From: Echinarachnius parma
Taxonomy: Eukaryota; Echinodermata; Echinoidea; Clypeasteroida; Echinarachniidae
Assembly (NCBI GenBank): GCA_037951105.1
Contig: JBAMJV010003809.1
Span: 107,501-171,500, forward strand
DNA: 64,000 bases
Direction of reading: 5' to 3'
The notes below the pieces were generated by a model. The model saw only the letters and a list, made by a program, of their open reading frames with translations. It had not been told where the DNA came from and made no database searches. Made by a program: the position numbers and the translations under genes. Shown piece after piece: positions 23,262-35,656 of this stretch (position 1 is its first letter; the number at the start of each line of letters is the position of its first letter).

Positions 23262-23398
23262 CAGAGGTGTCAGCGGGTTCAGAAAACATGCTGCATTGGT
23301 TGGGGGGGGGGAGTCAGAGAATTGTTCACAAACGATGCTTTGCCCCCCCCCCCCCCCCCCCCCATTGCATTGTGCTTTGCAAACAGCAGACGCCTCTG
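23262..23398. mobile_element. 137-bp hAT-type MITE
   Basis: The ends CAGAGGTGTC and, on the reverse strand, CAGAGGCGTC enclose a hairpin with G and C runs, related in layout to 16704-16815 (both contain ATTGTTCACAAA). AAGTACAT lies to the left and AAGTAC to the right, a decayed 8-bp target duplication. Confidence 0.7.
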
Positions 23399-23403
23399 AA
23401 GTA

Positions 23404-23636
23404 CCGTAAACCGGGGTGACTTTGGCACCCGGGGTGACTTTGGCCACTTTTTGAGATGAATGTATTTTCATCAAGCATCACTTTTCAGAACAAATTGCTT
23501 ATTGTTTCTAATGTAGTCCTATAGGATAATGTTTAGAATAAAAAATTAGTTCTGAAGAGTGAGACCTGATGAAAATACATCCTTCTAAAAAAGTGGCAAA
23601 AGTCACCCCGGGTGCCAAAGTCACCCCGGTTTACGG
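23404..23636. mobile_element. 233-bp TA-flanked MITE inserted at the hAT MITE edge
   Basis: The inverted ends of about 45 bp begin CCGTAAACCGGGGTGACTTT, with an internal repeat of GGGGTGACTTTGGC. TA lies on both sides (23402-23403, 23637-23638). Removing it restores AAGTACTG as the right target duplication of the neighbouring hAT MITE, so it inserted later. Confidence 0.75.
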
Positions 23637-25155
23637 TACTGTAAATCTACTGTTCAAAACGTTTTTTTTTAAAGTTTTTCTATTGAGTAAATTATTCTAG
23701 TATATTAGATGTGAATGTTTTCTGGGGATCGAGTAGGTTAATAAGAATTAGAAAAGCTAGGATTATCAGAACAATGACCAAAGAAAGAAGCCACAGAATA
23801 TCCAAAGGAGGAAATGAAGACTACATCGACTACTACCATTATTTATACAGTCAAACTTGCCCTAGTGTCTAGTGACCACCTTCCCATAAAGACCTCTAAT
23901 CTTGATTCAGAATTAGTAGAAGATAATCAGAACAATGCGGAAATGTAGACCTATACAGTATATGGAGATACAACATGTAGAGTTGTAGATATTGTCTACC
24001 ATTACGTATGTTCAAACCTGCTTTAGTAACCCAATTCTTCTAGGAAGACCACTAATCTTGACTGCCATGAAAGCAGTTTGCATATTAATGTACCTGTCTG
24101 TAAAGACCTCCTGCTTAGAAAGACCACCTGTCTTGTCTTCCTTGCATGGTTGGTCTTTATAGATAGATTTTACTATATTACAGTACTTTTAAAAGTAGAG
24201 TGAAATCGCCAGAAAGGGAGGAAACATTTAGAAAATAAAATCAAGGAAAGGATGATTAGGCCAAAAAAAAAAAATTGTTTGATTGGCGTAACGGGCAACC
24301 AAAAATTAGGGTAGGTCGGTAGGGATTTTTTTTTTTTTTTTTTTTTTTCCGCACAAATACACAAAAAACACACACATAACACATCGCAATTGCAAATTCT
24401 ATTGCAATTTTTTACTTATTTATTTATTTATTAAATTTTTTTTAAAAATAAAATTCAGAAAAAACCTCTCTAGAGGGTCGGCGTGCATTAGCGCCGGTAT
24501 TTTTAGGGGCGGGCGGGTTACGCCAATCCAACCATTTATTTTTCATGGCCTTAGTGCATTCAACGTACTAGATACAAAGATGTAGAGTTCAAGGAACTGC
24601 TGCAGCTGTACTAACCCTCTGAGTGCTAAATTAAATTGAAATAATTCACTTGATCAAGTTTTTATGGGAAAATTTACATGAATAGGAATCCACCCATTTA
24701 ATGATAATAATAATAATAATGGCTACTTATATAGCGCACGTTCCGTCTTTCGACGCTCGTGGTGCATCACTATTATTACCCCGGTCATCGGATACATACT
24801 GCACTCAAAACTTTGTAAGAACTGAAGTCAACTGTCTACACAATTAATTCAACACTATAGTCTAGTTTGTGCATTTAGGAACAATTCAGCAGATCTAATT
24901 AGATTCTGAGTATTGTAACTTAAGTAAATGGTACTCAGAGACTGTTAGAGTCTGTTTGAATTTGTTAAAACATGCATTTTGCATGGAGCCCTTCCTGACT
25001 TGTTCGGGGAACAGGTCGTGAACGGATAATGGAAAGGTGATGTCCGTGGGAGGAAGGGAAGCCCTTTTATAACTGAATACAATAAATTGGAATTTAAAGC
25101 TGATTACACCAAAAAAGGGTTTCAGTTCACTGTAGCATTGCAAGTCTTTTCTTTA
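23637..25155. other. Intronic sequence, no gene seen
   Basis: AT-rich. Diverged repeats of a block mentioning GACCACC and AATCTTGA occur at about 23870-24160, and a poly-T run at about 24327-24348. An (ATA)n run leads into GGCTACTTATATAGCGC near 24725, a motif resembling the one near 50944. Confidence 0.5.
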
Positions 25156-25394
25156 TGGCCCGGTCAGATATCAACGGATAGCGGAAACGAATGCCCAACG
25201 AATAGAAAATTTGCGAAATGAAATTATCCGGTGATGAAAGTCGTCTCCATTGCTTTATGTACAAAACATAGAACAACGTTCATCACCGGACAAGGAACGG
25301 ACAAGAAACGCATACGAACGGAGACGAACGGGTGGAAAATTTAGCTTTCTGTTTGACGTCCGTTTACGCAATCCGTTGATATGTGACCGGGCTA
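25156..25394. mobile_element. 239-bp TA-flanked MITE
   Basis: Inverted ends contain GCCCGGTCA, then ATATCAACGGAT, with TA on both sides. A relative with CACATATCACCGGATA ends lies at about 56758-56993. Confidence 0.65.
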
Positions 25395-26010
25395 TAACCG
25401 AGGTTACTTCCTTGCCTACAGGAATTGGTGGGATTTCATAATCCAGAAGAGAGAACAGGCTAAATATACACTTATCCTTAAAAAGAAGCAATTCTTGTTC
25501 ACCTAATGCCCATAGGCGACCTGTTTTCTGCAACCTGCTGTCTGCACAAGATGTAGGAATTATTGTACTAAAACCCCATTGAACATTTTACATGAAGTCA
25601 TTGGAGCTTCTCTGAAAAATTGTGTAACTCAGGTAGCATACTATACATCAGCACACCCCATGCAGCGCCTTTCACTGATTTCCCTGGGTAACGTCTACAA
25701 CATGTTTGTTCCTGTTTACCTAACAGTTGAACTACTGTGTATTATTATCAGAGTGTTTCGTAGTTATATAATTCCAACTTTTTAGTGAAAAAGAACGAGG
25801 GACATTGTGTGTTTTTGGCTTGTTTTTGTTGTTGTCATTTTGAGGGCAGGACCTAGTATTTACTCGCTACATCACTATCGTTTGTTTGCACAATTCACAC
25901 TGGACCTGTCATGGGTACTCGTTGGAAAGTCACTTGAAAATTATCTGTACTGTTCGCGCCACTTGTTTTGTTTGATTTGATGTTGAGTGCTCATCCAAGG
26001 AACCTATTAA

Positions 26011-26125
26011 AGGCAATTCAGATCGGTATTTCAGATGCGCGAATCCATATTGCGCACTTTTACGCACGGTACGTAATCCCCCTTTGCTCAATTATAAGTA
26101 GCGATCGCAAACTGTCCCAGTTCCG
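26011..26125. mobile_element. Family B repeat, partial
   Basis: Begins after TTAA (26007-26010) and shares AATTCAGAT, CAGATGCGCG, CCATATTGCG, CACGG.ACGTAAT and GCGATCGCAAACT-like blocks with family B. The right terminus is absent. Confidence 0.5.
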
Positions 26126-26185
26126 AACGAATATTCGCATTCGGAATGTTTGTTTTACCAACGAGGTACTCCTTGTACTAGTCGA

Positions 26186-26416
26186 ATGATGGTCGCAATC
26201 AGAGATGTTTACGAGCGAAAGTATTACCCAACACGCTTGACCGAGCACATCAAAGTGCCGCTTTTCAGCTTATCAGCGCTGTATTGCCTCGAATGGTTCA
26301 ACTACCTTATCGCTCTATACATAATTGCTACCATCTGTGTGCTGCATGCAATTTCATATGAAGGCCCGTGTTCAGATATTCCGATGCACAGCTCTTCGAT
26401 CGATCCAACACACATC
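26186..26416 (+). CDS. Candidate alternative first exon (weak)
   Basis: An ATG at 26186 (with another at 26189) opens 77 codons and meets a GTGAGT donor at 26417 exactly in phase 0, the phase of the acceptor at 34791. The peptide has one hydrophobic, membrane-like stretch (YLIALYIIATICVLHAI). It lies just downstream of a family B fragment. The frame continues open to 26479. No homology is recognised; a phase match occurs by chance one time in three, and a GTGAGT is not rare. This may equally be a random open frame. Confidence 0.15.
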
Positions 26417-27315
26417 GTGAGTTTACCTTGGGAGATTACGGTGGAGTGCAAGTTGGGTTTTGCTGACTACCCATTTTAACCCACGTATACGACTTTAACC
26501 ATGGATTATGGAACTAATATTTCACCCTATTTTGGATAATGGCCTCAATTTGACAAGCACCTTTATTCAGATCAATTTGGACAATAGCATCTTTCTTGGA
26601 CAAGCATTAGTTAGTTTCTGGATGATTAATTTTGCAATAGGAATACACGAATGATAGCAGTGTATAGCGATATTCGCTTGTGACTAATTCATCACATTGG
26701 AGTCTTTTATAATGGATTGTATTTACAAACTTTGTAGATTATAATTGGACATGATTTGCAGTTGATAAAGGCCTTTGATACATGTTGTTTCTTGGATCTT
26801 CGGAAGCAATAATGGATTTTAGCGTCGTAGAACATGTAAGTAAATTGGCACTGGGCTGCTAGTATGAATTGTACATATGCAATTGCATTTTCTAGGCTTT
26901 TTAGGGAGGTATACAAGTAAGTTAACGATCACATACCTGTTATGTTGCAGATACATCCTGCTATATCCCTTTAAATATAAATAGAAGCAAAGTGGAATAC
27001 AAGCAATTTCTTTTTTTTTAAATATTGTTTTGCCCATTTTGTATTATATTCAACGGATTAGGAGATGAGGGGGGGGGGGGGGGTGGCAGGGGCTGGAAAG
27101 TATCAATATTCAGGGGGAGCGGGGCCAGGGGCTGGAAAGCATCACTATTCGGGGGGGGGGGATCTGGAAAGCATTGATATTTGGTCAATCGGCATATCAT
27201 ATTTGGGCAACCGCCATCTCTCATTCGGGCAATCAACATCTCACATTCGGGATTCCAAAATTGAGATGTTGTATCTTTTCTCCTCTTGAATTGATATTCA
27301 AGTGGAATTACTTAA

Positions 27316-27895
27316 AGGGTACCACCACCTGAAGATAATATTCTTATAAATGAAAGGTAACATTTTGAGTAGTCCATTCCACCAACAAATTCAGAAAAAT
27401 ATGTTTCAAGGAAAAAAGCATCACCATACTACAACATGTGGTCATATGGGTCTGCATAAGAAGACCACTTACATGTATGTCTAGGACGAAAGCATCGTCC
27501 GAAAGCATCATCCAAAATACAACATTAACAACGTTTACGTCCATTCAAAAATAAAAAATGTCTTTTTTAGAATAGAAAAGTTCGTTCTAAAAGTAACATA
27601 GATCTGCCAATTTGTGCACTTATCTCAATTTCTATACAAGTATGACATTATCTTACAAAGCATTGAAAAGCATGCTGTCACAAAGGTCCAAACGTACGCG
27701 TGAACAGAATTGGCGCACTCGCACACGTTTGGCGCGTACGGAACCATGAGGCCATAATGGTTCCGTAAGTGGTGGTAATTAATCGCATTGTTTATGAATT
27801 ACACAACCCTTGGTAAAATGTTGGGCATCTATTTGATATCACACAGCGGTACCAACAAATATAACTATGTGTTGTTCTTTGCCTGGTAGTCCCCT
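27316..27895 (+). mobile_element. TTAA-flanked repeat, family C (copy 2)
   Basis: Flanked by TTAA (27312-27315, 27896-27899). Begins AGGGTACCACCACC and ends GCCTGGTAGTCCCCT; 580 bp. Confidence 0.8.
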
Positions 27896-27899
27896 TTAA

Positions 27900-28689
27900 A
27901 TCAATCTCCCTCCCTCAAACTATATCAAATAATTGGTTTGCCTGCCAGTTTCCTTTAAATCTGTAGTCTTATTTGCTGCCCAACTCCTGATCATTTGTCC
28001 GCCTATTTGCTACTTCCCTCATTATATTCCAATTATAGCAAGGATTTGGGAGACAAACTGGTTAGCTCCTTTTTTATTGACTGATCATCTTAAAATGTGT
28101 GGTTGAGGATTACCGCTAGTGTGTGCATACCAATGGCGGGAGTTGTAAATATTGGGTGATGTTTGCTGTACCACCTGATGTTAGCTTGTATGGTGGTCCC
28201 GGTCTCACCGCTATTTTTGTATTGATTACATACTGTATCCGGAAATTTATTTATTTGTATATATATTTATTTATTTTTCAACACTATCTCGTATACAGTT
28301 GTGTGTTCTATCATGGACAAGTTTTTGCTGATTATGGCAATAAAAATGGCCTAGAATAATCCTCAACATCACACAAACTTACATTCTGTAACGGCTCCTT
28401 GTGGTGGTGAACAAAATAATAACCTCCCAAAATGTCTCCATCATAAAGTGCTATATATATTACTAATATGCAAAATAACTGATTATTTTGTAATTAATTA
28501 ATTAGCACATTTAGGACTAGTCAAGAAAATAACTGGGAAGGAGAATGCACTTTATAACAAAATCAAATAAATATAGTCTTGAATAGGTTAATGTTATTTT
28601 GATAAGTTATCCTATACGTGTATATTAGTAAACAAATTCTTCAAATTGTTGATCAGTCTAAAATTAAACATTACATCCAGATGATCTAT
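27900..28689. other. Intronic sequence, no gene seen
   Basis: AT-rich intronic DNA without recognised repeats or coding sequence. Confidence 0.45.
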
Positions 28690-29200
28690 GTAATTGATCA
28701 ATCTTCCATCCCATCATTATGCAATCAAATCTTAAATTAACACCTTTTTGCGGTTTCCCATAGCTGTCACATAGTCACGGACCATAAATCAGATAAAGAT
28801 CATTTGTTCTTGCCCAGTCTAAAAGCATTAAATATTAAATATTAGAAACTGATGATGTATAGATGTAGTGTATCAATCTTCTATCGCATCATTTTGCAAT
28901 CAAACCGTAAATGAACACCTTTTTTGCGGTTTCCTAAAGCTGTCATGGACCATAAATCAGATTATCAATCTCTTATTCTTTGTAGCAAGTTAATTTGTTT
29001 TTTGCATAAACATTAAATATTAAACATTAGAAACTGATGATGTTTAGATAATGTTATTTATCAATCTTATATCACATCATTATGCAATCAATTCTTAAAT
29101 GGACACCTTTTTTGCGGTTTCCTAAAGCTGTCATGGACCATAAATCAGATTACCAATCTCGTATTCTTTTGTCATAAGATCATTCGTTGCTTGCTGAGCA
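28690..29200. repeat. Degenerate tandem repeat, period about 170-190 bp
   Basis: Three copies share CATCATTATGCAATCAA-like, TTTTGCGGTTTCC, AGCTGTCA and ACCATAAATCAGAT blocks (the last at 28781, 28949 and 29137), giving periods of 168 and 188 bp. Confidence 0.85.
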
Positions 29201-30040
29201 ATGGATAAGCAATCTGAGAATAAATAATGGCCTCAATATATAAAACACATTTCTTTGTTTGATGGGCATGTTACTATTTGATCTGCACTTAATGCGATGG
29301 TCAGAGATTTTGATTAACCAGTTTGCGACTTGGAGACGATTCAGTTTTGGTATAACATGTGTATCCCATAGACCTCTGTCGGATATATTTCAGCATTAGT
29401 CCTCAAAGGAGGGCAAATATTTGGTAGGTGGTATTTTCTTTTGAGTACCTGTAGTCTCTATCTTTATCAGGTGTTAGCAGGGATTTGATCACAATCACTT
29501 AAATGTTTGGGAGACAAATGAAATGTAAATTTGATTTGTTTGCACTTGTGACATTTTCCCATGCTAGAGTCCAGAATAAAAATAGATGTTCATCATAATT
29601 TTAGTTTGTATTATCACACAGGTGGGCGAATCGATGTTGAACCATTGATATTGAGGAAAGGTGAATTTCATCAGCTTAGTAGATCGTTATGTCTTAGGAA
29701 GTGCAGTTCTAGATCATTCAAACTCTTAGCAGACGGAAGAGATATGCAGTTTGCCCTGTCATACATATTCAAGTGGAATAAAAGGAGATTTTGTTGAACA
29801 TTTTGTGAAGATTTCACCTGCTTGCTTGGTGTGATCTGGACACTCTGGGCATACATTGTACATTTCAAGTTCTTTGAAAATATTTAAAAGAAGGAATTGA
29901 ATAAAGTTGCTAACTTTTAAACTACTTTAATTTTGTGACAGTTGATGGAGAATTTTGAAGATGAATACAAAGGTAAATTTTTGGATTTGGGTGACAGAAA
30001 ATTATTTCACTAAAAGGTTGTAACATTGCATCAGCAGTAA

Positions 30041-30418
30041 AAGGAATGGTCACACTGAACACGAATCCCCACGAATAGACCCACGAATGCAGTACGAATT
30101 GGTACAAATCTATGGCAAGCCGTTTTAACATCTATTCCTATTTCTTGATATCTATAATTGAATTATTGATATCAGTTTATTTCTTGATATCAAGTATTAC
30201 CAATACCGAAAAGTATTTCTTGATATCAAGAATGCATTTCTTGATATCGAGAATGCATTTCTTGATATCAAGAATTCGATTTCTTGATATCAAGAATTGA
30301 ATTCTTGTTATCAAGAAATAGGAATAAATGTTAAAAATGGCTTGCCATTGAATTGTACCAATTCGTACTGCATTCGTGGGTCTATTCATGGGGATTCGTG
30401 TTCAGTGTGACCACTCTT
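30041..30418. mobile_element. 378-bp MITE with GATATC-rich core
   Basis: Inverted ends of about 105 bp share TGGTCACACTGAACACGAAT, GACCCACGAATGCAGTACGA and ATTGGTACAA. The core is a run of TTTCTTGATATCAAGAA palindromes, seven or more. The right flank is TTAA; the left is GTAA. Confidence 0.8.
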
Positions 30419-31885
30419 TTAAAGGAATTATTAAATCATACCGACCATGTGATTACACAACTTAATAACTAATTGAAAAGTACACATGATTGTAAACTTA
30501 ATGTAGATCTATTTGTTGCTTCATTTATTTTGCCATTTTCCTAATGCAGAAATGTGGTATTAAAGATTCACCAAATTCATAATATTTATTTATTAGTTAT
30601 GTGATATGAAAATTGTTATAGAAAAATCACAAACAGTTGATTATTTGTTCAATCAACCGAAAACTCAAAGTGGAATTGAATTGTGTTTCTGACCTGGTGG
30701 TGATTCATTTTTGTTCACTACTGCGCAAATTTTGTTTTGGCCAAGGTCGAGTGCAAAACCAAACCATTCAATCAAACTGTTCAACTGAAACCAAGCGATT
30801 GTATTATTTGGGTGGAGGCATATTTACACTCAGCGGCATTTGAACAAACTTTGCGCATAATCGTATCTATATAATTATACTATCAAAGTATTGATGTTGA
30901 ATTCTTTTGTATAGTGCATAGCTAATGGTTCTAAACAAATTGTCCTTTGATTTTGACTATTGGTATTGGATTGGGTTGAGCTGGATGATTGCCTTCTTAG
31001 CAACCGCTATATGTCACACATTTCTGGCTTGCCTGCCATTGTTTAGGACCATTACCCTTGGCAATGAATTATGAATAGCTGTGACGTCACACTTTGGCAC
31101 TCTGTTTAGTTTATGGACAAGTTTTGATTGACTAGGCTGCAAATATCATGGTAGGTATAATATTTGCAGTAGACCACAGTACCAAACCAGTGTTTCATTC
31201 TAAGTCTATTTTAAATGATATGGCTATAAGTGTGCAACAACAAACCATTTTAGTTGGCATCAAGTGTTAACTATAAAGTATTGATACTTACCCAGTAAAT
31301 TATAGTTAGTGACAAGTACATTTCTAGCATTGACTTTAAAAGGTAACAAATGCTCATTTAACCATGTATTTATGGTGGCTAAGAAAACGTTAGTGTAGAT
31401 TGCTTACTATCAAAGTGTCATCTTGGAATTAACAAGCATCTTTTTCATCCTTGATTTAAAAACGGGTACCGTAATTATGTTTTCTAGATCTCTAATGTTA
31501 CTCACCATTATTGGTCAATGTACATTCCTGTACCTGTACTTGATTTCAGATCATTCTGGGTTAAAGTTTGGCTACCATTTATCTTCCTGTGTACATCTTG
31601 TCATTGTGTGTAGAAAATGATATTAAATGTTCCCCTCTGGGTGTTGTAATGCAGCCAAAAGAAAGGGTCGCTTAAAAACAATGTCTAACACGTCTAAACC
31701 ACTATAAGAAAATAATAAAGAAGTTATCTACCTTATATATGATTTTGCAAAAGATGAGGGAAGGATGAAAAGGTTGGAAAAGGTTGCTCACCTTTCAAAA
31801 AGTATTAAAACAATAATATTCTTATCAATCTGATGATAACAGCACCATATTATCTGCATCATAAAATGAGATATTGCAATTTCCA
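30419..31885. other. Intronic sequence, no gene seen
   Basis: AT-rich. No repeat with clear ends and no coding potential recognised. Confidence 0.45.
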
Positions 31886-32205
31886 TAAAGGGATAGTCCA
31901 TTTTTGGTCAAATAGAATTTCAGTACCTAATTAAAACTGGCAAATTATCATTAAATTAACAGTAAAAGTTATATTATGCTTGAATGGTAGTAAAATAAAA
32001 GTTGGTCCCCCACATTTATTCCAATCTGATGTACTTCTGGATATTTCAGCCATTTTTGAACTGATTTTGATCAAATAAACCTGATACTGTCATACTGTCA
32101 TTAAAATTATGTGCTCTTTCAAATTTTACACTCTGTATTTCATTAACTCACAACACAATTATTTCTTGAAGCGCCCTCTATAGCAAAACTGAACAATCCG
32201 TTCTA
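31886..32205 (+). mobile_element. Family A-type repeat, partial
   Basis: Begins AAAGGGATAGTCCATTTTTG and shares the TGATCAAATAAA, ATTAAAATT.TATG and GCGCCCTCT blocks with the right half of 2340-2878. The terminus is decayed. Confidence 0.5.
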
Positions 32206-33095
32206 CTTAATGGGTTCATATAGATGTGGGTGGATAGGAGGCTTTTCTGGGTTAGAGTTTGGTTAACAAATCATATAATATAAATCCTCCTTTGTACATC
32301 TTTTCATCCTATGTAAGAAAAAGTGTATGTTTCCCCTCTAAGTTTAGTAACTAAACAAAAAATTGTTTGTTAACAATAACAGCAAACTTTCTGGGTTAGA
32401 GTTCGGTTACCAATTCATAATTTATCTTTGTGAAAAAGGGAACAATATGTTACCCCTCTGGGTGTTGTAACTCAACAAAAAGAAAAAGGTTGCCAACAAA
32501 AAGTAAGTGAATCATTAAATGTCAATGACATTTTACAAAGAAGTCACCTTTGACTGATTGCCATCAAACAACAACAACAACAACAACAACAAAGAAGAGG
32601 GAAAAGGGAGGATTTATGTGAACAGCTATTAGTAATAAAGAAGTTTACTGTATGATTTTGCAAAGGAAAAGGGAAGGGCAAAAAGGGTAACTAAGTTACC
32701 TTTCTCTAACTTCGAACAGAAAAATCTTGCTCTGATAATCGCCAAGAAATATGTGATGATAATGTGATGATAAATCAACGCCCTCAAAATTCATAATGAT
32801 TCTACATTTTCAAAGACCTTCCTTCTGATTGTATTAAATTGTATTATTTTGATATTTTCTATACTAACAGTTCGGCTCAGGCAAAAACTTGTGATTTAAT
32901 GCATTGCACTTACAATCCATTATGAAGTATAAAATACCTTTATCAAGTATGGAATGATAATGCAATTCCATTTGAGAAAATATCAAACAAGAGATCATAA
33001 TGATAGTGGTCTAGTATATGACTTGATGACAGAGATGTTGTAATTGTCAAAGTGCTCAGAGTGTTATTACCTTGGCTTTAGCTTACATTTTAGTA
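32206..33095. other. Intronic sequence with diverged tandem blocks
   Basis: Repeated blocks of GGGTTAGAGTTTGGTTA, ...GTTTCCCCTCT and GTAACTAAACAAAA-type occur around 32220-32500, also near 31557-31650. An (AAC)n microsatellite lies at about 32566-32592. No gene. Confidence 0.5.
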
Positions 33096-33099
33096 TTAA

Positions 33100-33656
33100 A
33101 GGGCAATGAAACCCAAGCAAAATGTTGCTTTCATAGTCTTGAAGAGATTAAGAAGAATAATCTCTGAAAGTTAGAGCATAATCGAGTAAAAAACGAGAAA
33201 ACTATGGCTCTTTGAAGATGTCCATTTATTCCTATGGGGAACTCAAATTGGCAACGCACTCTGATAAGTGTGTGGACAACTCCCCATATGTTTTGTACAC
33301 AAATGTTCCCATTTTTACAGTTTTCGTCATAGTCACATTTTTCCATTCCCCCAACTCATGATATGTTATGTATAAAAGCATTCTACAAAACATATGTTGA
33401 ACTCGAACGAAGGGTAAACATAAATTTTGAGAAAATTGAACAAAACTGAAATTTTGTGTACAAAATGTATGGGGAGTTGTCCACAACTTTGCCAGAGTGC
33501 GTTGCCAATTTGAGTCACTCGAAGAAATACATGGCTCTTTTCAAAGAGCCATAGTTTTCTTATTTCTTGACCGATTGTGCTCAAATTTTCAGAGACTATT
33601 CATTATATTTAGTGTCTTATAGTGCATACAACAATTTGTCTGGATTTCATTGTCCT
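33100..33656. mobile_element. 557-bp foldback MITE with about 200-bp arms
   Basis: TTAA flanks both sides (33096-33099, 33657-33660). The ends AGGGCAATGAAA and TTTCATTGTCCT start long inverted arms that share AAAACTATGGCTCTTTGAA, CTCAAATTGGCAACGCACTC and GACAACTCCCCATA. Confidence 0.85.
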
Positions 33657-34206
33657 TTAAGTAGTTCCTTTGACCATCTGTAAATTTTGTTTTGCCATTC
33701 AGTTTTGGGAATACTTATGTGCCCCCACGCACCTGCCCCCACCTCCACCCTACAAACACACACAATATATAGCAATGCCAGTGTCCGGCCAGGGCCCATA
33801 ATCATATTATGCTTTAGTTCCATTATCAGTCTATCTTAGTTGATGTATGCAACAAGATATTATTTTCATTGCAAACTAGGATGAACTCAGTAGGTTATAA
33901 ATGCTTATCCAGATAAATTGAGTTAGTGACAAAGAAATCTTTAAATGTTGCTTACAGTTACTTTATAATCCCATCATCCAAAAGCTGTATAGTCTTCAAA
34001 TGGCACTAAGCTTTTAAACGTGGTGCTATGAACATTGGCCCAGAGTTTTACCTAGAATGATAGAATCAAAATTGTCTGATCCTATCTGTTTCTACCAATA
34101 TAAATATAAAACTATGACTGTCGTAGAAACGTTTGTTGTTACCCTGTTGCTCTGGCAGCATTGTCTCAAAAGTTTGTTTTCCAATGACGACTTTATTGCG
34201 TATTTG

Positions 34207-34590
34207 CAAATAAATGTCTGGGCAGGTAAATATTTGCTTTCAGCATCTTGTCAATAATTACTACATGTAGTGCACTGTTCGAGTCTGACCCTAGATCTAT
34301 TTATAAAGATAGAAATATGTGTGTTGATTTCATATCTGTAATAATGTGATGTCATGTAGATATTGCCTGGGTTCATCTGAGGCATATCTTGTAACTAATT
34401 GATCAATATTGTAGACGGTAATCTACTGCTTTCATTGTTTGCTTGTCAATTACGAGTTCCCTGTTAAAGTCTGACCCCATCTATTTATAAAGAAAGAATA
34501 TTTGTGTTGATTTCATATCTGTGGAACAATGTATGTTTGAAAGATATCGCCTGGATTTGTCTGAAGCAGATCTTGTAACTGTCTTTGTGC
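34207..34590. repeat. Tandem duplication, period about 185 bp, just upstream of exon 2
   Basis: Two copies share CTATTTATAAAGA, TGTGTTGATTTCATATCTGT, GATAT.GCCTGG and GATCTTGTAACT. It ends about 200 bp before the exon 2 acceptor. Confidence 0.8.
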
Positions 34591-34790
34591 CAGGAATTTA
34601 TTCAGGTTTGACAGTAATTTGCAACTGTAGCTGTATGGGTATGCACAATATTTGTGATATATTTGTGATAAAGTTCTCTATTTTGAAAGCGCCAGTAAAT
34701 CTAAGAATAACGAAGTATGATCCGTTCGATGATTATTGTATGTACATGTTTTTGTCATGTTAAATTCTTATTTTGCATTTTTTCTTTCAG

Positions 34791-34874
34791 GTAAGGCACA
34801 CACTGAAGCGAGCTAGCAATGTCAATGTCAGGCCTCCTTCCATACACCTGATAGAAGTCAATATTACACCCCAG
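34791..34874 (+). CDS. BAIAP3: BAIAP3-like gene, exon 2
   Basis: A strong pyrimidine tract and CAG precede position 34791, and GTAAGT follows 34874. The 84-bp exon is phase 0 at both ends and encodes 28 residues (beginning VRHTLKRASNVNVRPPSIHL). No domain is recognised; the segment lies between the disordered N-terminus and the helical stretch that precedes the first C2 domain. It splices in frame to both neighbouring exons. The exon is inferred from splice signals and phase, without homology support. Confidence 0.6.
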
Positions 34875-35656
34875 GTAAGTTTTCTTTTCATTCACTCACT
34901 TGTCATTTATAGTTGTCATTTGATCTCTAGGACCCACTAGCTTAGTTCCTTGCCAAGTCTATTTTGGATGACGTGGCCAAGAAATAAAAACAAGATCCTT
35001 TAGTTGCTAACTAGGGTTAACTTAATAGTGGGTACCTAACGCTTACCCAGCTAACCCTAGTTGGGGACTAGGAAAACTGTCTGTTGCTCAATAAGCTGCA
35101 CATTTAAAATACACTTTAACCCGTTTACCACGCCTTTTGATATACTGCTTCAATAGCTATATACGAGATTTTTTAACGGACCGGTCGAATTACCGCATTG
35201 GGAGCGCACAAAAGAACCGATCGATATCTGGTTGACCATGGCATTGTATTCGCTTCTATTCAACCTAGCGTGAGTTCGCTGGTCAAGTAGTACACACAAT
35301 AGAGGCGATCGATATGCATAGTACAGGCTCAGCGAAGTGAAAATCTCTGCAATTTCTGTGAAGTGGCTTGCATGGGTTTGTATACGAATATCCTGAAAGT
35401 AGACTTGTGTATTACCATGATAAAATTGTAATAAAACAATAACCACGCAACTAGAGTCTGGGAGACTTGATATACATGTAGCCAAGGGTTCAATCTTTGT
35501 ATTCAGCTAAATAATATTGTACTTACAAGATGCATACATGTATGTTTATGCAATTAATATAGACCTTTCTCGGAACCGAGAAATCTTGGTTCCCGTATAT
35601 GAGTAGGCGCATCGGGAACCGAGAATTCTCGGTCCCCGTAGTGATCGGGTTAATAG

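Larger units (their letters stand above)
6414..34790 (+). other. Intron 1 of the BAIAP3-like gene (about 28.4 kb, inferred)
   Basis: GTAAGT at 6414 and TTTCTTTCAG ending at 34790 bound the interval. It is filled with transposon-derived repeats, minisatellites and simple repeats described separately. No coding exon is convincingly supported except the weak alternative-first-exon candidate at 26186-26416. Confidence 0.5.

Noticed and set aside
24690-24760. ATAATAATGGCTACTTATATAGCGC motif, similar to one near 50924-50990
   Set aside because: Resembles a widespread invertebrate repeat tail but is too short to define an element.
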